DNA from: CAIKMD01 sp036501365
Lineage (GTDB): Bacteria > Pseudomonadota > Alphaproteobacteria > ATCC43930 > CGMCC-115725
Assembly (NCBI GenBank): GCA_036501365.1
Contig: DASYAL010000074.1
Span: 124,001-188,000 of the forward strand
Length of the DNA: 64,000 bases
Direction of reading: 5' to 3'
In this document: positions 27,400 to 36,345 of the stretch, piece by piece
Layout of the letters: every line of letters begins with the position of its first letter
Numbering within the stretch: position 1 is the first letter of the stretch
The notes under the pieces: model-generated
The model's input: the letters and a program-made list of their open reading frames with translations, nothing else
The model's database searches: none
Told to the model about the DNA's origin: nothing
Translations under genes and position numbers: made by a program

Positions 27400-28664
27400 G
27401 CGCCGCCCAGCACGCGGCAGATCGCGCCGGTCAACGCCGCCAATTCGTCGGCGGCGATGGTGAAGGACGGCGTCAGGTAGACGATATTGCCGAACGGCCG
27501 GATCCATACACCTGCGGCGACAAAACGCCGGCGCAACGCGTCGAGATCGGGAATGCGCTCGAGCTCGACGACGCCGATCGCGCCTTTCACCCGTACATCG
27601 CGCACGCCCGGCAAGCGCCGGCATGGCGCGAGATCGCGGAGCAGCGCGGCTTCGATCGCCGCAACCTGGGCCATCCGGTCTTCCAGCGCGAAGAGGTCGA
27701 GCGACGCGTTCGCCGCGGCGCAGGCGAGCGCATTCGCCATGAAAGTGGGCCCGTGCATCAGCCCGGCGTCGGCATCGTCGGACAGAAACGCCTCAAAGAC
27801 GGGGCGACGTGCGACGGTCGCGGCGAGCGGCAACACGCCGCCGGTCAGTGCTTTCGACAGCGTCACGATGTCGGGCACGATGCCCGCGGCATCGCAGGCG
27901 AACATCGCGCCGGTGCGCCCGAAGCCGGTGAAGATCTCGTCCGCGATCAGCAACAAGCTATGGCGATCCGCCGCCGCGCGCAGGCGGCGCAGCGTCGCGG
28001 AATCGTGGAAGATCATCCCGCCAGCGCCTTGCACCAGCGGCTCGACGACGAGCGCCGCGAGCGTCGTGGCCTCGCGCGCCAACAACTCATCGAGCCGCGT
28101 GGCGCTCGCCTCGTCGCGCGGCAGATCGGCGATGCGCTGCGTCGGCAAAAAATCGCGCGTAGGGCCATGCATGCCGGTCGCCGGATCGCTGACGGCCATC
28201 GCCGCGGCGGTATCGCCGTGATAGCCGTGGCGGAACGCCAAGAACTTGTCGCGTCGCTCGCCGCGATTGCGCCAATACTGCCGCGCCATTTTGAGCGCGA
28301 TCTCGACCGCGACCGAGCCCGATTCCGAAAAGAACACGCGATCGAGATCGCCCGGCAGCAGCGCCGCCAGCCGCGCAGCCAATCGCGCCGCCGGCTCGTG
28401 CACGAGGCCCGCGAACATGACATGCGGCATGGTCTCGACCTGGCGCGCGATCGCGGCGGCGATATGCGGATGGTTATAGCCGTGGCATGCCGTCCACCAC
28501 GACGCGATGCCGTCGATCAGCACGCGGCCGTCCTCGAGGATGATGCGGCAGCCTTCGGTGCGCGCGACCGGCAGCGGCGCCGGCGCGGTCTTCATCTGTG
28601 CGTAAGGCAGCCAGAGATGATCCAGCCCGGCAGCGAGCCAATCCGGTCGGCCGGCGGCGCTCAC
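27396..28664 (-). CDS. bioA: Adenosylmethionine-8-amino-7-oxononanoate aminotransferase BioA (422 aa)
   Basis: PLP enzyme that aminates 7-keto-8-aminopelargonate (KAPA) to DAPA using SAM as amino donor. Class III aminotransferase features are clear: DGIASWWTACHGYNHPHI near the N-terminus with the BioA-specific W-W-x-x-x-H-G-Y, GYHGDTAAAM, LIADEIFTGFGRTGAMF, and the PLP lysine Lys271 in TLSKALTGG. The start is GTG overlapping the bioB stop as GTGA, so bioB and bioA are coupled. This order (bioB then bioA, leftward) faces bioF-bioD across a 69-bp region. Confidence 0.95.
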   Translation of the reverse strand: MSAAGRPDWLAAGLDHLWLPYAQMKTAPAPLPVARTEGCRIILEDGRVLIDGIASWWTACHGYNHPHIAAAIARQVETMPHVMFAGLVHEPAARLAARLAALLPGDLDRVFFSESGSVAVEIALKMARQYWRNRGERRDKFLAFRHGYHGDTAAAMAVSDPATGMHGPTRDFLPTQRIADLPRDEASATRLDELLAREATTLAALVVEPLVQGAGGMIFHDSATLRRLRAAADRHSLLLIADEIFTGFGRTGAMFACDAAGIVPDIVTLSKALTGGVLPLAATVARRPVFEAFLSDDADAGLMHGPTFMANALACAAANASLDLFALEDRMAQVAAIEAALLRDLAPCRRLPGVRDVRVKGAIGVVELERIPDLDALRRRFVAAGVWIRPFGNIVYLTPSFTIAADELAALTGAICRVLGGA

Positions 28665-29632
28665 CAGCTCCTGCTCGGCGCGAGGCCGAGCCGATCCATC
28701 AGCGCACGATCATGATCACGGCCGGGATTGGGCGTCGTTAGCAGCTTCTCGCCGCAGAAGATCGAATTGGCACCGGCAATGAAGCACAGCGCCTGGAGCT
28801 CGTCGCTCATTTCCTCGCGCCCGGCCGAGAGCCGCACCATCGACGCCGGCATGGTGATACGCGCGACCGCGACCGCGCGCACGAATTCGATCGTGTCGAG
28901 CGGCGGCGCCGCGGCAAGCGGCGTGCCGGCGACCCGCACCAGGAGATTGATCGGCACGCTTTCGGGATGGACCGGCAGGGTCGCGAGCGCGACGATCATG
29001 CCGACACGGTCGTCGCGACTCTCGCCCATGCCGACGATACCGCCGCAGCACACCTTCATCCCCGCCGCGCGCACCCGCGCCAGCGTGTCGAGCCGCTCCT
29101 GATAATCGCGTGTCGTGATGATCGCGCCGTAATATTCCGGCGAGGTATCGAGATTGTGATTGTAATAGTCGAGCCCGGCTGCGTTGAGACGCTCCGCCTG
29201 CGTCTCGGTCAGCATGCCGAGCGTCGCGCACGTCTCGAGCCCCAGCGTTTTCACATCGGCGATCATGTCGCAGACCTGATCGAGATCGCGGTTCTTGGGT
29301 TCGCGCCAGGCGGCGCCCATGCAGAAGCGCGAGGCGCCGCCGCGCTTCGCCGCCGCCGCCGCCGCGACCACGGCCTCGCGGCTCATCAGCTTTTCGGCTT
29401 TGACGCCGGCCTCGTAATGCACGCTTTGCGGGCAATAGGCGCAATCCTCGGGACAGCCGCCGGTCTTGATCGACAGCAAGGTCGAGAGTTGGATCGTGGC
29501 GGCGTCGAAATAGCGGCGATGTGCACGCTGCGCCTGAAAGATCAGTTCCGGCAGCGGCAGATCGAACAGCGCCGCTATCTCGGCGCGCGTCCAATCGTGG
29601 CGCAAGCTCTGGTCGGCGGTCGAATCCGGCAT
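28661..29632 (-). CDS. bioB: Biotin synthase BioB (323 aa)
   Basis: Radical SAM enzyme that inserts sulfur into dethiobiotin. The radical-SAM cluster motif C60-x3-C64-x2-C67 is in GGCPEDCAYC; downstream FCMGAAWREPKNRD, the conserved LDYYNHNLDTSPEYY and VCCGGIVGMGE are BioB-specific and include the second-cluster ligands. Length is normal. The ATG at 29632 is chosen from family alignment; the frame is open far upstream but that part is antisense to bioF. Confidence 0.97.
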   Translation of the reverse strand: MPDSTADQSLRHDWTRAEIAALFDLPLPELIFQAQRAHRRYFDAATIQLSTLLSIKTGGCPEDCAYCPQSVHYEAGVKAEKLMSREAVVAAAAAAKRGGASRFCMGAAWREPKNRDLDQVCDMIADVKTLGLETCATLGMLTETQAERLNAAGLDYYNHNLDTSPEYYGAIITTRDYQERLDTLARVRAAGMKVCCGGIVGMGESRDDRVGMIVALATLPVHPESVPINLLVRVAGTPLAAAPPLDTIEFVRAVAVARITMPASMVRLSAGREEMSDELQALCFIAGANSIFCGEKLLTTPNPGRDHDRALMDRLGLAPSRSW

Positions 29633-29701
29633 CACCCCGGCCTTCCATTGAGGACGCTGCCGCGTACCGCTATATCCCGCCAAGGTCAAGCGGAAGGTGG
29701 G
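29633..29701. promoter_or_regulatory. Divergent bio promoter region
   Basis: The 69 bp between bioB and bioF must hold both promoters. Rightward, TTGAGG (29648-29653), a 16-bp spacer and CTATAT (29670-29675) form a plausible sigma70 promoter with the -10 about 26 bp before bioF. Leftward, TTGACC (29684-29689) is a good -35 but its -10 is weak. The BioR box TTATMTATAA was looked for and is not present, so the regulator is unknown. Confidence 0.4.
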
Positions 29702-30853
29702 ATGCGCTCGCTCGATGAATTCGCCGCGGCGAAGCTGCGTGATCTCGATTCGCGACATCGCCGCCGTGCGCTGAGCGAGAGCGCGCGCGAGGATGGCGCC
29801 TGGATCGAGCGCGGCGGGGGGCGCCTGCTGTCCTTCTCCTGCAACGACTATCTCAATCTCAGCCGGCATCCGGCGGTGCGCGAGGCGGCGATCGCCGCCA
29901 TCCGCGACTACGGCGCCGGCGCCGGCGCGTCGCGCCTCGTCACCGGCAACCATCCGCTCTACGCCGCCCTCGAGGCGAAGCTCGCGCAATTCAAAGGCAG
30001 CGAGGCCTCCTGCGTTTTCGGCTCGGGCTATCTCGCCAATATCGGCATCATCCCGGCGCTGGTCGGCCGCGACGATCTGGTGCTGATCGATGCGCTCGCT
30101 CATGCCTGTCTCTGGGCCGGCGCGCGGATGAGCGGCGCCGCGGTGACGAGCTTCCACCATAACGACGCGGCACAGCTCGCCGAGTTGCTCGAGCGCGAAC
30201 GCGCACGCCATCGCCATGTGCTGATCGCGACCGAAGGCGTGTTCTCGATGGATGGCGACCGCGCGCCGCTAGCGCGGCTTTCGCGTGCGGCGGCCGCTTA
30301 CGACGCGTGGCTGCTGATCGACGATGCCCATGGACTCGGCGTGCTCGGCCGCGGCCGCGGCTCGAGCTTTGCCGACGACGGGCCCGTGGCCGTGCCATTG
30401 CAAATGGGTACGCTCAGCAAGGCGCTCGGCTCGTATGGGGGCTATCTCTGCGCCTCGGCGGCGGTGATCGAGCTGATGAAGAGCCGCGCGCGGCCGCTGA
30501 TCTATTCGACGGCGCTGCCGCCGGCGACAGTCGCCGCGGCGCTCGCCGCGCTCGATGTCATCGCGCGCGAGCCGGAACTGACCGCGCTGCCGCTCGCCAA
30601 GGCGCGGCACTTCACTGCGCTCGCCGGACTGCCGGAGGCACAGAGCGCGATCGTGCCGGTGATCCTCGGCGACGACACCGCCGCGCTCGAGGCCTCGCGT
30701 TTCATCGAAGAGCAAGGCTTCCTCGTCGCCGCGATCCGCCCCCCGACCGTGCCCGACGGCACCGCGCGCTTGCGGCTGACTTTCTGCGCGCAGCATCCGG
30801 ACGAGGCGATCGAGCGGCTGGCGGCGCTTGTCCTGGCGCGCCTGCTGCGATGA
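29702..30853 (+). CDS. bioF: 8-amino-7-oxononanoate synthase BioF (383 aa)
   Basis: PLP-dependent alpha-oxoamine synthase joining pimeloyl-thioester and L-alanine to give KAPA. Family marks: LSFSCNDYLNLSRHPAV near the N-terminus, GAGASRLVTGNHPLY, DDAHGLGVLGRGRGS for PLP binding, and the Schiff-base Lys240 in TLSKALGSYGG. The start ATG at 29702 matches other BioF proteins. It is followed by bioD with a 4-bp ATGA overlap. Confidence 0.95.
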   Translation: MRSLDEFAAAKLRDLDSRHRRRALSESAREDGAWIERGGGRLLSFSCNDYLNLSRHPAVREAAIAAIRDYGAGAGASRLVTGNHPLYAALEAKLAQFKGSEASCVFGSGYLANIGIIPALVGRDDLVLIDALAHACLWAGARMSGAAVTSFHHNDAAQLAELLERERARHRHVLIATEGVFSMDGDRAPLARLSRAAAAYDAWLLIDDAHGLGVLGRGRGSSFADDGPVAVPLQMGTLSKALGSYGGYLCASAAVIELMKSRARPLIYSTALPPATVAAALAALDVIAREPELTALPLAKARHFTALAGLPEAQSAIVPVILGDDTAALEASRFIEEQGFLVAAIRPPTVPDGTARLRLTFCAQHPDEAIERLAALVLARLLR

Positions 30854-31536
30854 CCGCCATTTTCGTCACCGGCACCGGCACCGATATCGGCAAGACCTTC
30901 GTTACCGCCGCGCTGATCCGCGATTATCGCCGGCGCGGCCAAAGCGTCACGGCGTTGAAGCCGGTCGCCAGCGGCTTCGATCAGGCGCAGGCGGAAGCGA
31001 GCGATCCGGGCGCGTTGCTGGCGGCGCTCGGCGAGACGGCAACATCAGCGGCGCTCGACCGCATCGCGCCGTGGCGTTTCCGCGCGCCGCTTTCGCCAGA
31101 TATGGCAGCGCAGCGCGAGGGCCGCAGCATCGATTTTACGGCCCTGCTCGATCATTCGCGGGCCGCGATCGCGGCGGCAACGGACATGCTGCTGATCGAA
31201 GGCGTCGGCGGTGTCATGGTGCCGCTCGACGCGCGCCACACCGTGATCGATTGGATGACGGCGCTACGCCTGCCGCTGATCGTCGTCGGCGGCAGCTATC
31301 TCGGCGCGATCAGTCACGCCCTCACCGCCCTCGAGGTGCTGCGCCGCCATGAGCTCCGGATTGCAGCGTTCGTCGTGAACGAAACGCCGGGCAGCGCGGT
31401 CGCGCTGGATGAAACCGCCGCGACCGTCGCGCGCTTCGCCGGCGGCGTCGCCATCGTGACGCTGCCGCGCCTTGCCGACACCGACCGGCCTCAGACCGCG
31501 ATACGCCAGATGACGGATTTGCTTGATCGGTTGTAG
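30850..31536 (+). CDS. bioD: Dethiobiotin synthetase BioD (228 aa)
   Basis: ATP-dependent enzyme closing the ureido ring of dethiobiotin from DAPA and CO2. P-loop GTGTDIGKT at residues 8-16, the catalytic lysine in ALKPVASGF, and the VEGVGG-like motif LIEGVGGVMVPL are all present. It overlaps bioF by ATGA and ends the rightward bio operon. bioC and bioH (pimeloyl route) are absent from the window, so pimeloyl precursor genes must lie elsewhere. Confidence 0.95.
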   Translation: MTAIFVTGTGTDIGKTFVTAALIRDYRRRGQSVTALKPVASGFDQAQAEASDPGALLAALGETATSAALDRIAPWRFRAPLSPDMAAQREGRSIDFTALLDHSRAAIAAATDMLLIEGVGGVMVPLDARHTVIDWMTALRLPLIVVGGSYLGAISHALTALEVLRRHELRIAAFVVNETPGSAVALDETAATVARFAGGVAIVTLPRLADTDRPQTAIRQMTDLLDRL

Positions 31537-31576
31537 GGTGGCGGCTCGTCTGCGCGATCTTGAAAGGAAGTCGGTC

Positions 31577-32497
31577 ATGCGTCTCGCCATTGTCGGTCAG
31601 CAAGCTTTCGGCAAAGCGGCGCTCGAAGCGTTCCTCGAGCGCGGCGACGAGGTGGCCGGCGTCTTCGCCGCGCCCGAAGCAGCTGGCGCGCGGCCCGATC
31701 CCTTGCGCGAGGCGGCGCAGCAACGCGGCATCCGCTGCTTCCAGTTCAAGAGCCTGGGCTCGGCGGAAGCGCTCGCGGCACTCAAGGACCTGGGTGCCGA
31801 GATCGGCGTCATGGCTTATGTCACGCAATTCGCGCCGCAGCCTTTCGTGACGGTTCCGAAGCACGGCATGATCCAGTTCCATCCCTCGCTGCTGCCGCTG
31901 CATCGCGGGCCTTCCTCGATCAACTGGGCGATCATTCAGGGACGGGCCAAGACGGGGCTCACCATCTTCCGCCCGAACGACGGGCTCGATGAGGGCGCGG
32001 TGATCCTGCAAAAGGAGGTCGAGATCGGCCCGGATGACACGTTGGGCAGCGTCTACTTCGATCGCATCTTCCCGCTCGGCGTCAAAGCGCTGCTCGAAGC
32101 CGCCGATGCCGTGATTGCCGGCCGCGCCAAGGAAGTCATGCAGGACGAGAACCAAGCCACCTACGAAGGCTGGTTCCGCGAAGCGGAATCGCGGATCAAC
32201 TGGTCGAACCACGCCGACCAGATCTACAACCTCATCCGCGGCTGCAATCCGGCGCCGGGCGCTTGGACCAATTGGGAGGGGAAGAAAGTCTATCTCTTCG
32301 AAGCGAAGAAAATCCCGGTCCGCACCTTCGGCATGGTGAAAGGCTTCAAGCCCGGCCAGGTCATGAACGTCACGGATACGGCCTTCACGGTCTGCGCCCA
32401 GGGCGGGCTGATCGAAGTGCAGCGCTGCCGCGTCGACGAGGGCAAGAAAATCACCGGCAAGGAAGCCGGCATCGCGCACGGAGCGATGCTCGGCTAA
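31577..32497 (+). CDS. Free-standing 10-formyltetrahydrofolate hydrolase-like protein (306 aa)
   Basis: Formyl-transferase fold with N-terminal Formyl_trans_N (about 1-190) and C-terminal Formyl_trans_C (about 205-300). The sequence follows the hydrolase domain of 10-formyl-THF dehydrogenase (ALDH1L1) more closely than Met-tRNA formyltransferase: MRLAIVGQQAFGKAAL, HPSLLPLHRGPSSINW, NDGLDEGAVILQKE and the C-terminal INWSNHADQIYNLIRGCNPAPGAW. The catalytic His102 and Asp138 are 36 residues apart, as in that enzyme. The aldehyde dehydrogenase half is missing; a carrier domain is also absent. A GAAAGGAAG site precedes the ATG. Likely produces formate or transfers formyl groups; the acceptor is unknown. 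Confidence 0.82.
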   Translation: MRLAIVGQQAFGKAALEAFLERGDEVAGVFAAPEAAGARPDPLREAAQQRGIRCFQFKSLGSAEALAALKDLGAEIGVMAYVTQFAPQPFVTVPKHGMIQFHPSLLPLHRGPSSINWAIIQGRAKTGLTIFRPNDGLDEGAVILQKEVEIGPDDTLGSVYFDRIFPLGVKALLEAADAVIAGRAKEVMQDENQATYEGWFREAESRINWSNHADQIYNLIRGCNPAPGAWTNWEGKKVYLFEAKKIPVRTFGMVKGFKPGQVMNVTDTAFTVCAQGGLIEVQRCRVDEGKKITGKEAGIAHGAMLG

Positions 32498-35400
32498 TCC
32501 GCCGGGCCGAGTGCGTCGCGCAGCGGCCCGATGAATTCCTCATAGACGCGGCCGCGGCCGATCGCCGTCCGGTAGATCGGCTGACGGACTTGGCTCGCGC
32601 TCGCGGTCCGCACCGGCCGCTCGGTCTCGTGGAAAGACAGGCAGGCGTCGCTCCAGGGCAGGCCGCAATGCGCGACAATTCGCCGTGCTTGCCCTTCGAG
32701 ATCGGCGACCACTTCCTCATAGCGGACGTCGAGGATGCAGCTCGTCGGCAGCACGCGGTGCCAATGCGCCATCAATTGGCGATAGCGGCGATGATAGCGG
32801 CCGAGCTCGGCGAGATCGTAGGTATGATTCTGCTCGGCGCTGAAGAGCTTCGAGAAGCATGAGATGCAGGTGTCGACCGGGTCGCGGATCGTGTGGATGA
32901 TCACCGCGTTCGGCATCGCCATGTGGATGAGGCCGGCGAAATAGTAGTTCGACGGCATCTTGTCGGTGATGCGCTTGGCATCGCGCGCGAGCTTGCGCAC
33001 GCTCTCGAGATAGCGCGCTGCGATCTGGCGCAGCGCCTTGGCGTCGAGCGAGGGGACGAATTCGGGATAAGGCACCACTGCGCCGTCGGCGCCGCGGATG
33101 TCGCCCGCGATCTCGTTGACGGTCTTCAGTTCGCCGGCACCGTAGACATCGGGATGGCTCGCGAGTATCTGCTCGATCAGCGTCGTGCCCGAGCGCGGCA
33201 TGCCGATGATGAAGATCGGCAGCCGCGTAGGATCGCCGACCGCCGCCTTCCGGGAAATGAGCGCCGGCGTGAACACCGCCTCGATCCGGTCGAAGAGCGC
33301 CAGAGATTCCGCCTCGTCATACCGGATTTGCGCGCGCTTGGCGGCATTGGCACGCAGCAGATGCTCGAAGCTGCGCTTGTGGTCCTTGATGTCGCCGTAA
33401 GCCTTGGCGAGCGCGAAATCGAGCTGCAGCCGATCGGTGATGGATAATGGCGTGTCGCCGCGCCCGAGCGCCTCCATCGCCGCGAGATGCGGGTCGTCCG
33501 CGACGAACTTATGGGCGTCGCCGAAATTGACGTAGACGCCGGTGATCGCCGGATCGATCGCCATGGCTTTGAGATAGGCGGTGCGCGCTTCCGCGATCTT
33601 TCCCAATTCCTTAAGCACGTTGCCCATGTTGTTGAGCGCGTCGGCAAGATCGGGCTTGAGCTCCAGCGCGCGCCGGTGCTGTGCGAGCGCGCCTTCAAGA
33701 TCGCCGCGCTCGAAGGCGATGCGCCCCATCAGGTTGATGACGTCGTGATTCTGGGGCTTGAGCGCGAAAGCGCGCTCGGCGAGCGGCGCTGCTTCCTCGG
33801 TCTTGTGTGCGTCGACGAGCGCCGTCGCGAGATAGAGCAGCGTCTTCTCGTTCCGGGATTCGATCGCGAGCGAGCGCCGCAGCGCGGCTTCCGCCTCGTC
33901 GGGGCGATCGAGATCCTTCAGCGCCAGGGCGAGACTGTTGAGCATCTCCGGATCGTCGGGCTTCAGCGCCAGCGCCTTGCGATAAGCGGCTTCGGCTTCA
34001 GCGAAGCGTTTGCGATCGCGCAACGTGGTGGCGAGGTTGTTCCAGGCGTCGGCGAAGCCGGGGCGCAGATCGAGCGCGCGACGATAGGCGTCGAGCGCCT
34101 CCTCGAGACGCTTCAGCGCGCGCAGCGCGTTGCCACGATTGCTGTGCGCCTCGACGAAATCAGGCCGCGCGGCGATCGCGCGGTCGTAGCAGGCGAGTGC
34201 CGCCTCGTATTCCTCCTGTTCGTAATAGGCGATGCCGAGATTGCTCAGCGCGTCGGGATAATCTGGATTGAGGGCGAGCGCGCGCTTGCCCTCGGAAATC
34301 GCCTCGTCGAGCCGTCCGGCAAGCCGGCACATCTCGCCAAGATTGGCGTGATAGAGGGCGATGTCGGGAGCGAGCCCGGTTGCGCGTTTCAGGAAATCGA
34401 TGGCATGGCCGAGATTGCCCGATTGATGCGCGATGATGCCGAGAAGATGGAAGGCTTCGGCGCTGTCGGGCTTCGCCTCGAGCACGCGGCGGCCGAGGAG
34501 CTCGGCCTCCGCCAGCTTTCCCGCCTGTCGCCGCTGCTCGGCGAGCAGCAACAGTTGCGGCGCCGATACGTTCGGCGGAAGTGCCGCTGGCGACGTCGAT
34601 GCATTCGGCGCGAGTGCCGGGGGCGGCGGCGGCGCCCAGCGCTGCTTCTCCAGCGCGGCAATGATTTCGGCGGCCTGGGCGGCGCGTTTCTCGCCAGCGG
34701 CGCGGAACGGCATGAGCCGCGCTGCGTCGCCTTTGATTGCCGCGTCGAGCTCGCCGGCGACGCGCTGGATTACGATCGGCCAAGTCTCGCCTCGGGCTTG
34801 GCGGAACAGCCGCATGGTCGGATACCACGGGCTGTCCTCGCGGCCGAGCAGCCAGCGCCAATCCGAGACCCAGGGCGTCAGCAGCCAGACCGGCTTGCCG
34901 AGAGCGCCGGCGAGATGGGCGACCGCGGAGTCGATCGTGACCACCAGATCGAGCGCCGATATCGCCGCCGCCGTGGCAGCAAAGCCGACCAGTTCGTCCG
35001 CAATAGGGGCGATGGGAAGTTGCGGATGGGCTTTGAGCTCGTCGGCGCGCGGTCCGACCTGAAGGCTGGTGAACGCAGTGCCCGGTACCGCGAACAGCGC
35101 GGCAAGCTGATCGAGCGGGATCGAGCGGCGCGCGTCATTGACGTGCTCGGGATTGCCCGCCCAGACGATACCTACTTTGAAAGCGCGGCTCGCGAGGCGC
35201 GCGTTCCACTGCGCCGCGTCTTCCGCATTGGCACGGAGATAGGAGGTAGCAGCGGGAATGGTCTCGAGCCGGGTGCCAAAGAGGCGCGGCAGGCTGAGCA
35301 AGGCGCATTCGCAATCGGCGGCCGGCGCCGCGGCCCGGTCCCCCAGAACATTAATGCCCGGTAGGCTGTCCCGCATCAGCCCGACCAGACCCTGCTGCAC

Positions 35401-36309
35401 GCGGAACGTCACCGCGCCCGCGCGCGCTGCGACCAGCGGCACATAGCGCGCGAACTGCATGGTGTCGCCGAAACCTTGCTCGGCGTGGAGATAGATGTGC
35501 CGGCCGGCGAGACTGTCGCCCTGCCAGGGCTTTTGCGGCGTGTAAGGCAGCCGCGTCTCGGTCGATTTGAGGCGCCATTCGTACTCTTCCCAGCCCTCGG
35601 CGAAATCGCCGCGCATGAGAAGCAGGATGCCGAGGCCGGAACGGGCGTTGGCGTTGTTGGGGTCGAGCGCGATCGCGCGGCGCAGCGCCACCATCGCCTC
35701 GTCGTAGCGGCCGGAATGATGCAGGCTGGTGCCGAGATTGGACCAGGCATCGGCGAAGCCCGGCTTCAGCTCGACGGCGCGACGATAGCAGGCGACCGCT
35801 TCGTCGAAACGCCGCAGGGCATGGAGTGCGTTGCCCAAATTGCTATGGCCTTCGGCGAAACCCGGCTGCAGCTCGATCGCGCGGCGATGGCTGGCGGCGG
35901 CGTCCTCGTACTCCTTGCGCTCGTAATGCGCGACGCCGACGTTGCTCAGCGCCTCGGGATAGGCGGGATTGAGCGCCACGGCGCGGCGGCCGTAATCGAG
36001 CGCCAGATCGGCGCGTCCGGCAAGGCGGTACATCTCGCCGAGATTGGCCTGGAACAGCGCGAGTGTAGGCGCGAGCTCGACAGCGCGTTTCACATATTCG
36101 ATCGCCTGGGTGAGCCGGCCGCGCTGATGGGCGATGATGCCGAGAAGGTGAATCGCCGCCGCTTCTTTCGGCCGCGATTCGAGAATCTGGCTAAGCAATG
36201 TCCCGGCCTCATCGAAGCGCCCGGCGTTCCGATGTTGCTCGACAAGCTCGTAGACTTGCGCCAGCGGCATGAACTGCCGCGTGCTGTCGCTGTCACCCCC
36301 CTGGGCCAT
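32494..36309 (-). CDS. TPR - glycosyltransferase - TPR - sulfotransferase fusion protein (1271 aa)
   Basis: Four-part cytoplasmic protein. Residues about 1-235: TPR array starting PLAQVYELVEQHRNAGRFDEA. About 245-540: GT-B glycosyltransferase-like domain with EQGFGDTMQFARYVPLV, GIVWAGNPEHVNDARRSI and VVTIDSAVAHLAGALGKPVW. About 540-580: Pro/Ala linker. About 583-960: second TPR array opening with a module clearly homologous to the first (APQLLLLAEQRRQAGKLAEA; both contain HLLGIIAHQ and ANLGEM.RLAGR). About 1020-1265: sulfotransferase with the 5'-PAPS loop IFIIGMPRSGTTLIEQ near 1036 and HTIRDPVDTC near 1153. It looks like the fusion of a TPR-glycosyltransferase and a TPR-sulfotransferase. Targets may be proteins or surface glycans; this is inference. 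Confidence 0.85.
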   Translation of the reverse strand: MAQGGDSDSTRQFMPLAQVYELVEQHRNAGRFDEAGTLLSQILESRPKEAAAIHLLGIIAHQRGRLTQAIEYVKRAVELAPTLALFQANLGEMYRLAGRADLALDYGRRAVALNPAYPEALSNVGVAHYERKEYEDAAASHRRAIELQPGFAEGHSNLGNALHALRRFDEAVACYRRAVELKPGFADAWSNLGTSLHHSGRYDEAMVALRRAIALDPNNANARSGLGILLLMRGDFAEGWEEYEWRLKSTETRLPYTPQKPWQGDSLAGRHIYLHAEQGFGDTMQFARYVPLVAARAGAVTFRVQQGLVGLMRDSLPGINVLGDRAAAPAADCECALLSLPRLFGTRLETIPAATSYLRANAEDAAQWNARLASRAFKVGIVWAGNPEHVNDARRSIPLDQLAALFAVPGTAFTSLQVGPRADELKAHPQLPIAPIADELVGFAATAAAISALDLVVTIDSAVAHLAGALGKPVWLLTPWVSDWRWLLGREDSPWYPTMRLFRQARGETWPIVIQRVAGELDAAIKGDAARLMPFRAAGEKRAAQAAEIIAALEKQRWAPPPPPALAPNASTSPAALPPNVSAPQLLLLAEQRRQAGKLAEAELLGRRVLEAKPDSAEAFHLLGIIAHQSGNLGHAIDFLKRATGLAPDIALYHANLGEMCRLAGRLDEAISEGKRALALNPDYPDALSNLGIAYYEQEEYEAALACYDRAIAARPDFVEAHSNRGNALRALKRLEEALDAYRRALDLRPGFADAWNNLATTLRDRKRFAEAEAAYRKALALKPDDPEMLNSLALALKDLDRPDEAEAALRRSLAIESRNEKTLLYLATALVDAHKTEEAAPLAERAFALKPQNHDVINLMGRIAFERGDLEGALAQHRRALELKPDLADALNNMGNVLKELGKIAEARTAYLKAMAIDPAITGVYVNFGDAHKFVADDPHLAAMEALGRGDTPLSITDRLQLDFALAKAYGDIKDHKRSFEHLLRANAAKRAQIRYDEAESLALFDRIEAVFTPALISRKAAVGDPTRLPIFIIGMPRSGTTLIEQILASHPDVYGAGELKTVNEIAGDIRGADGAVVPYPEFVPSLDAKALRQIAARYLESVRKLARDAKRITDKMPSNYYFAGLIHMAMPNAVIIHTIRDPVDTCISCFSKLFSAEQNHTYDLAELGRYHRRYRQLMAHWHRVLPTSCILDVRYEEVVADLEGQARRIVAHCGLPWSDACLSFHETERPVRTASASQVRQPIYRTAIGRGRVYEEFIGPLRDALGPAD

Positions 36310-36345
36310 TGCCGCTAGCTATAGCCGATCCGGCGACAGCCGTCG

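Noticed and set aside
29633..29701. BioR operator
   Set aside because: The consensus TTATMTATAA is not present; only CTATAT is seen, better read as a -10.
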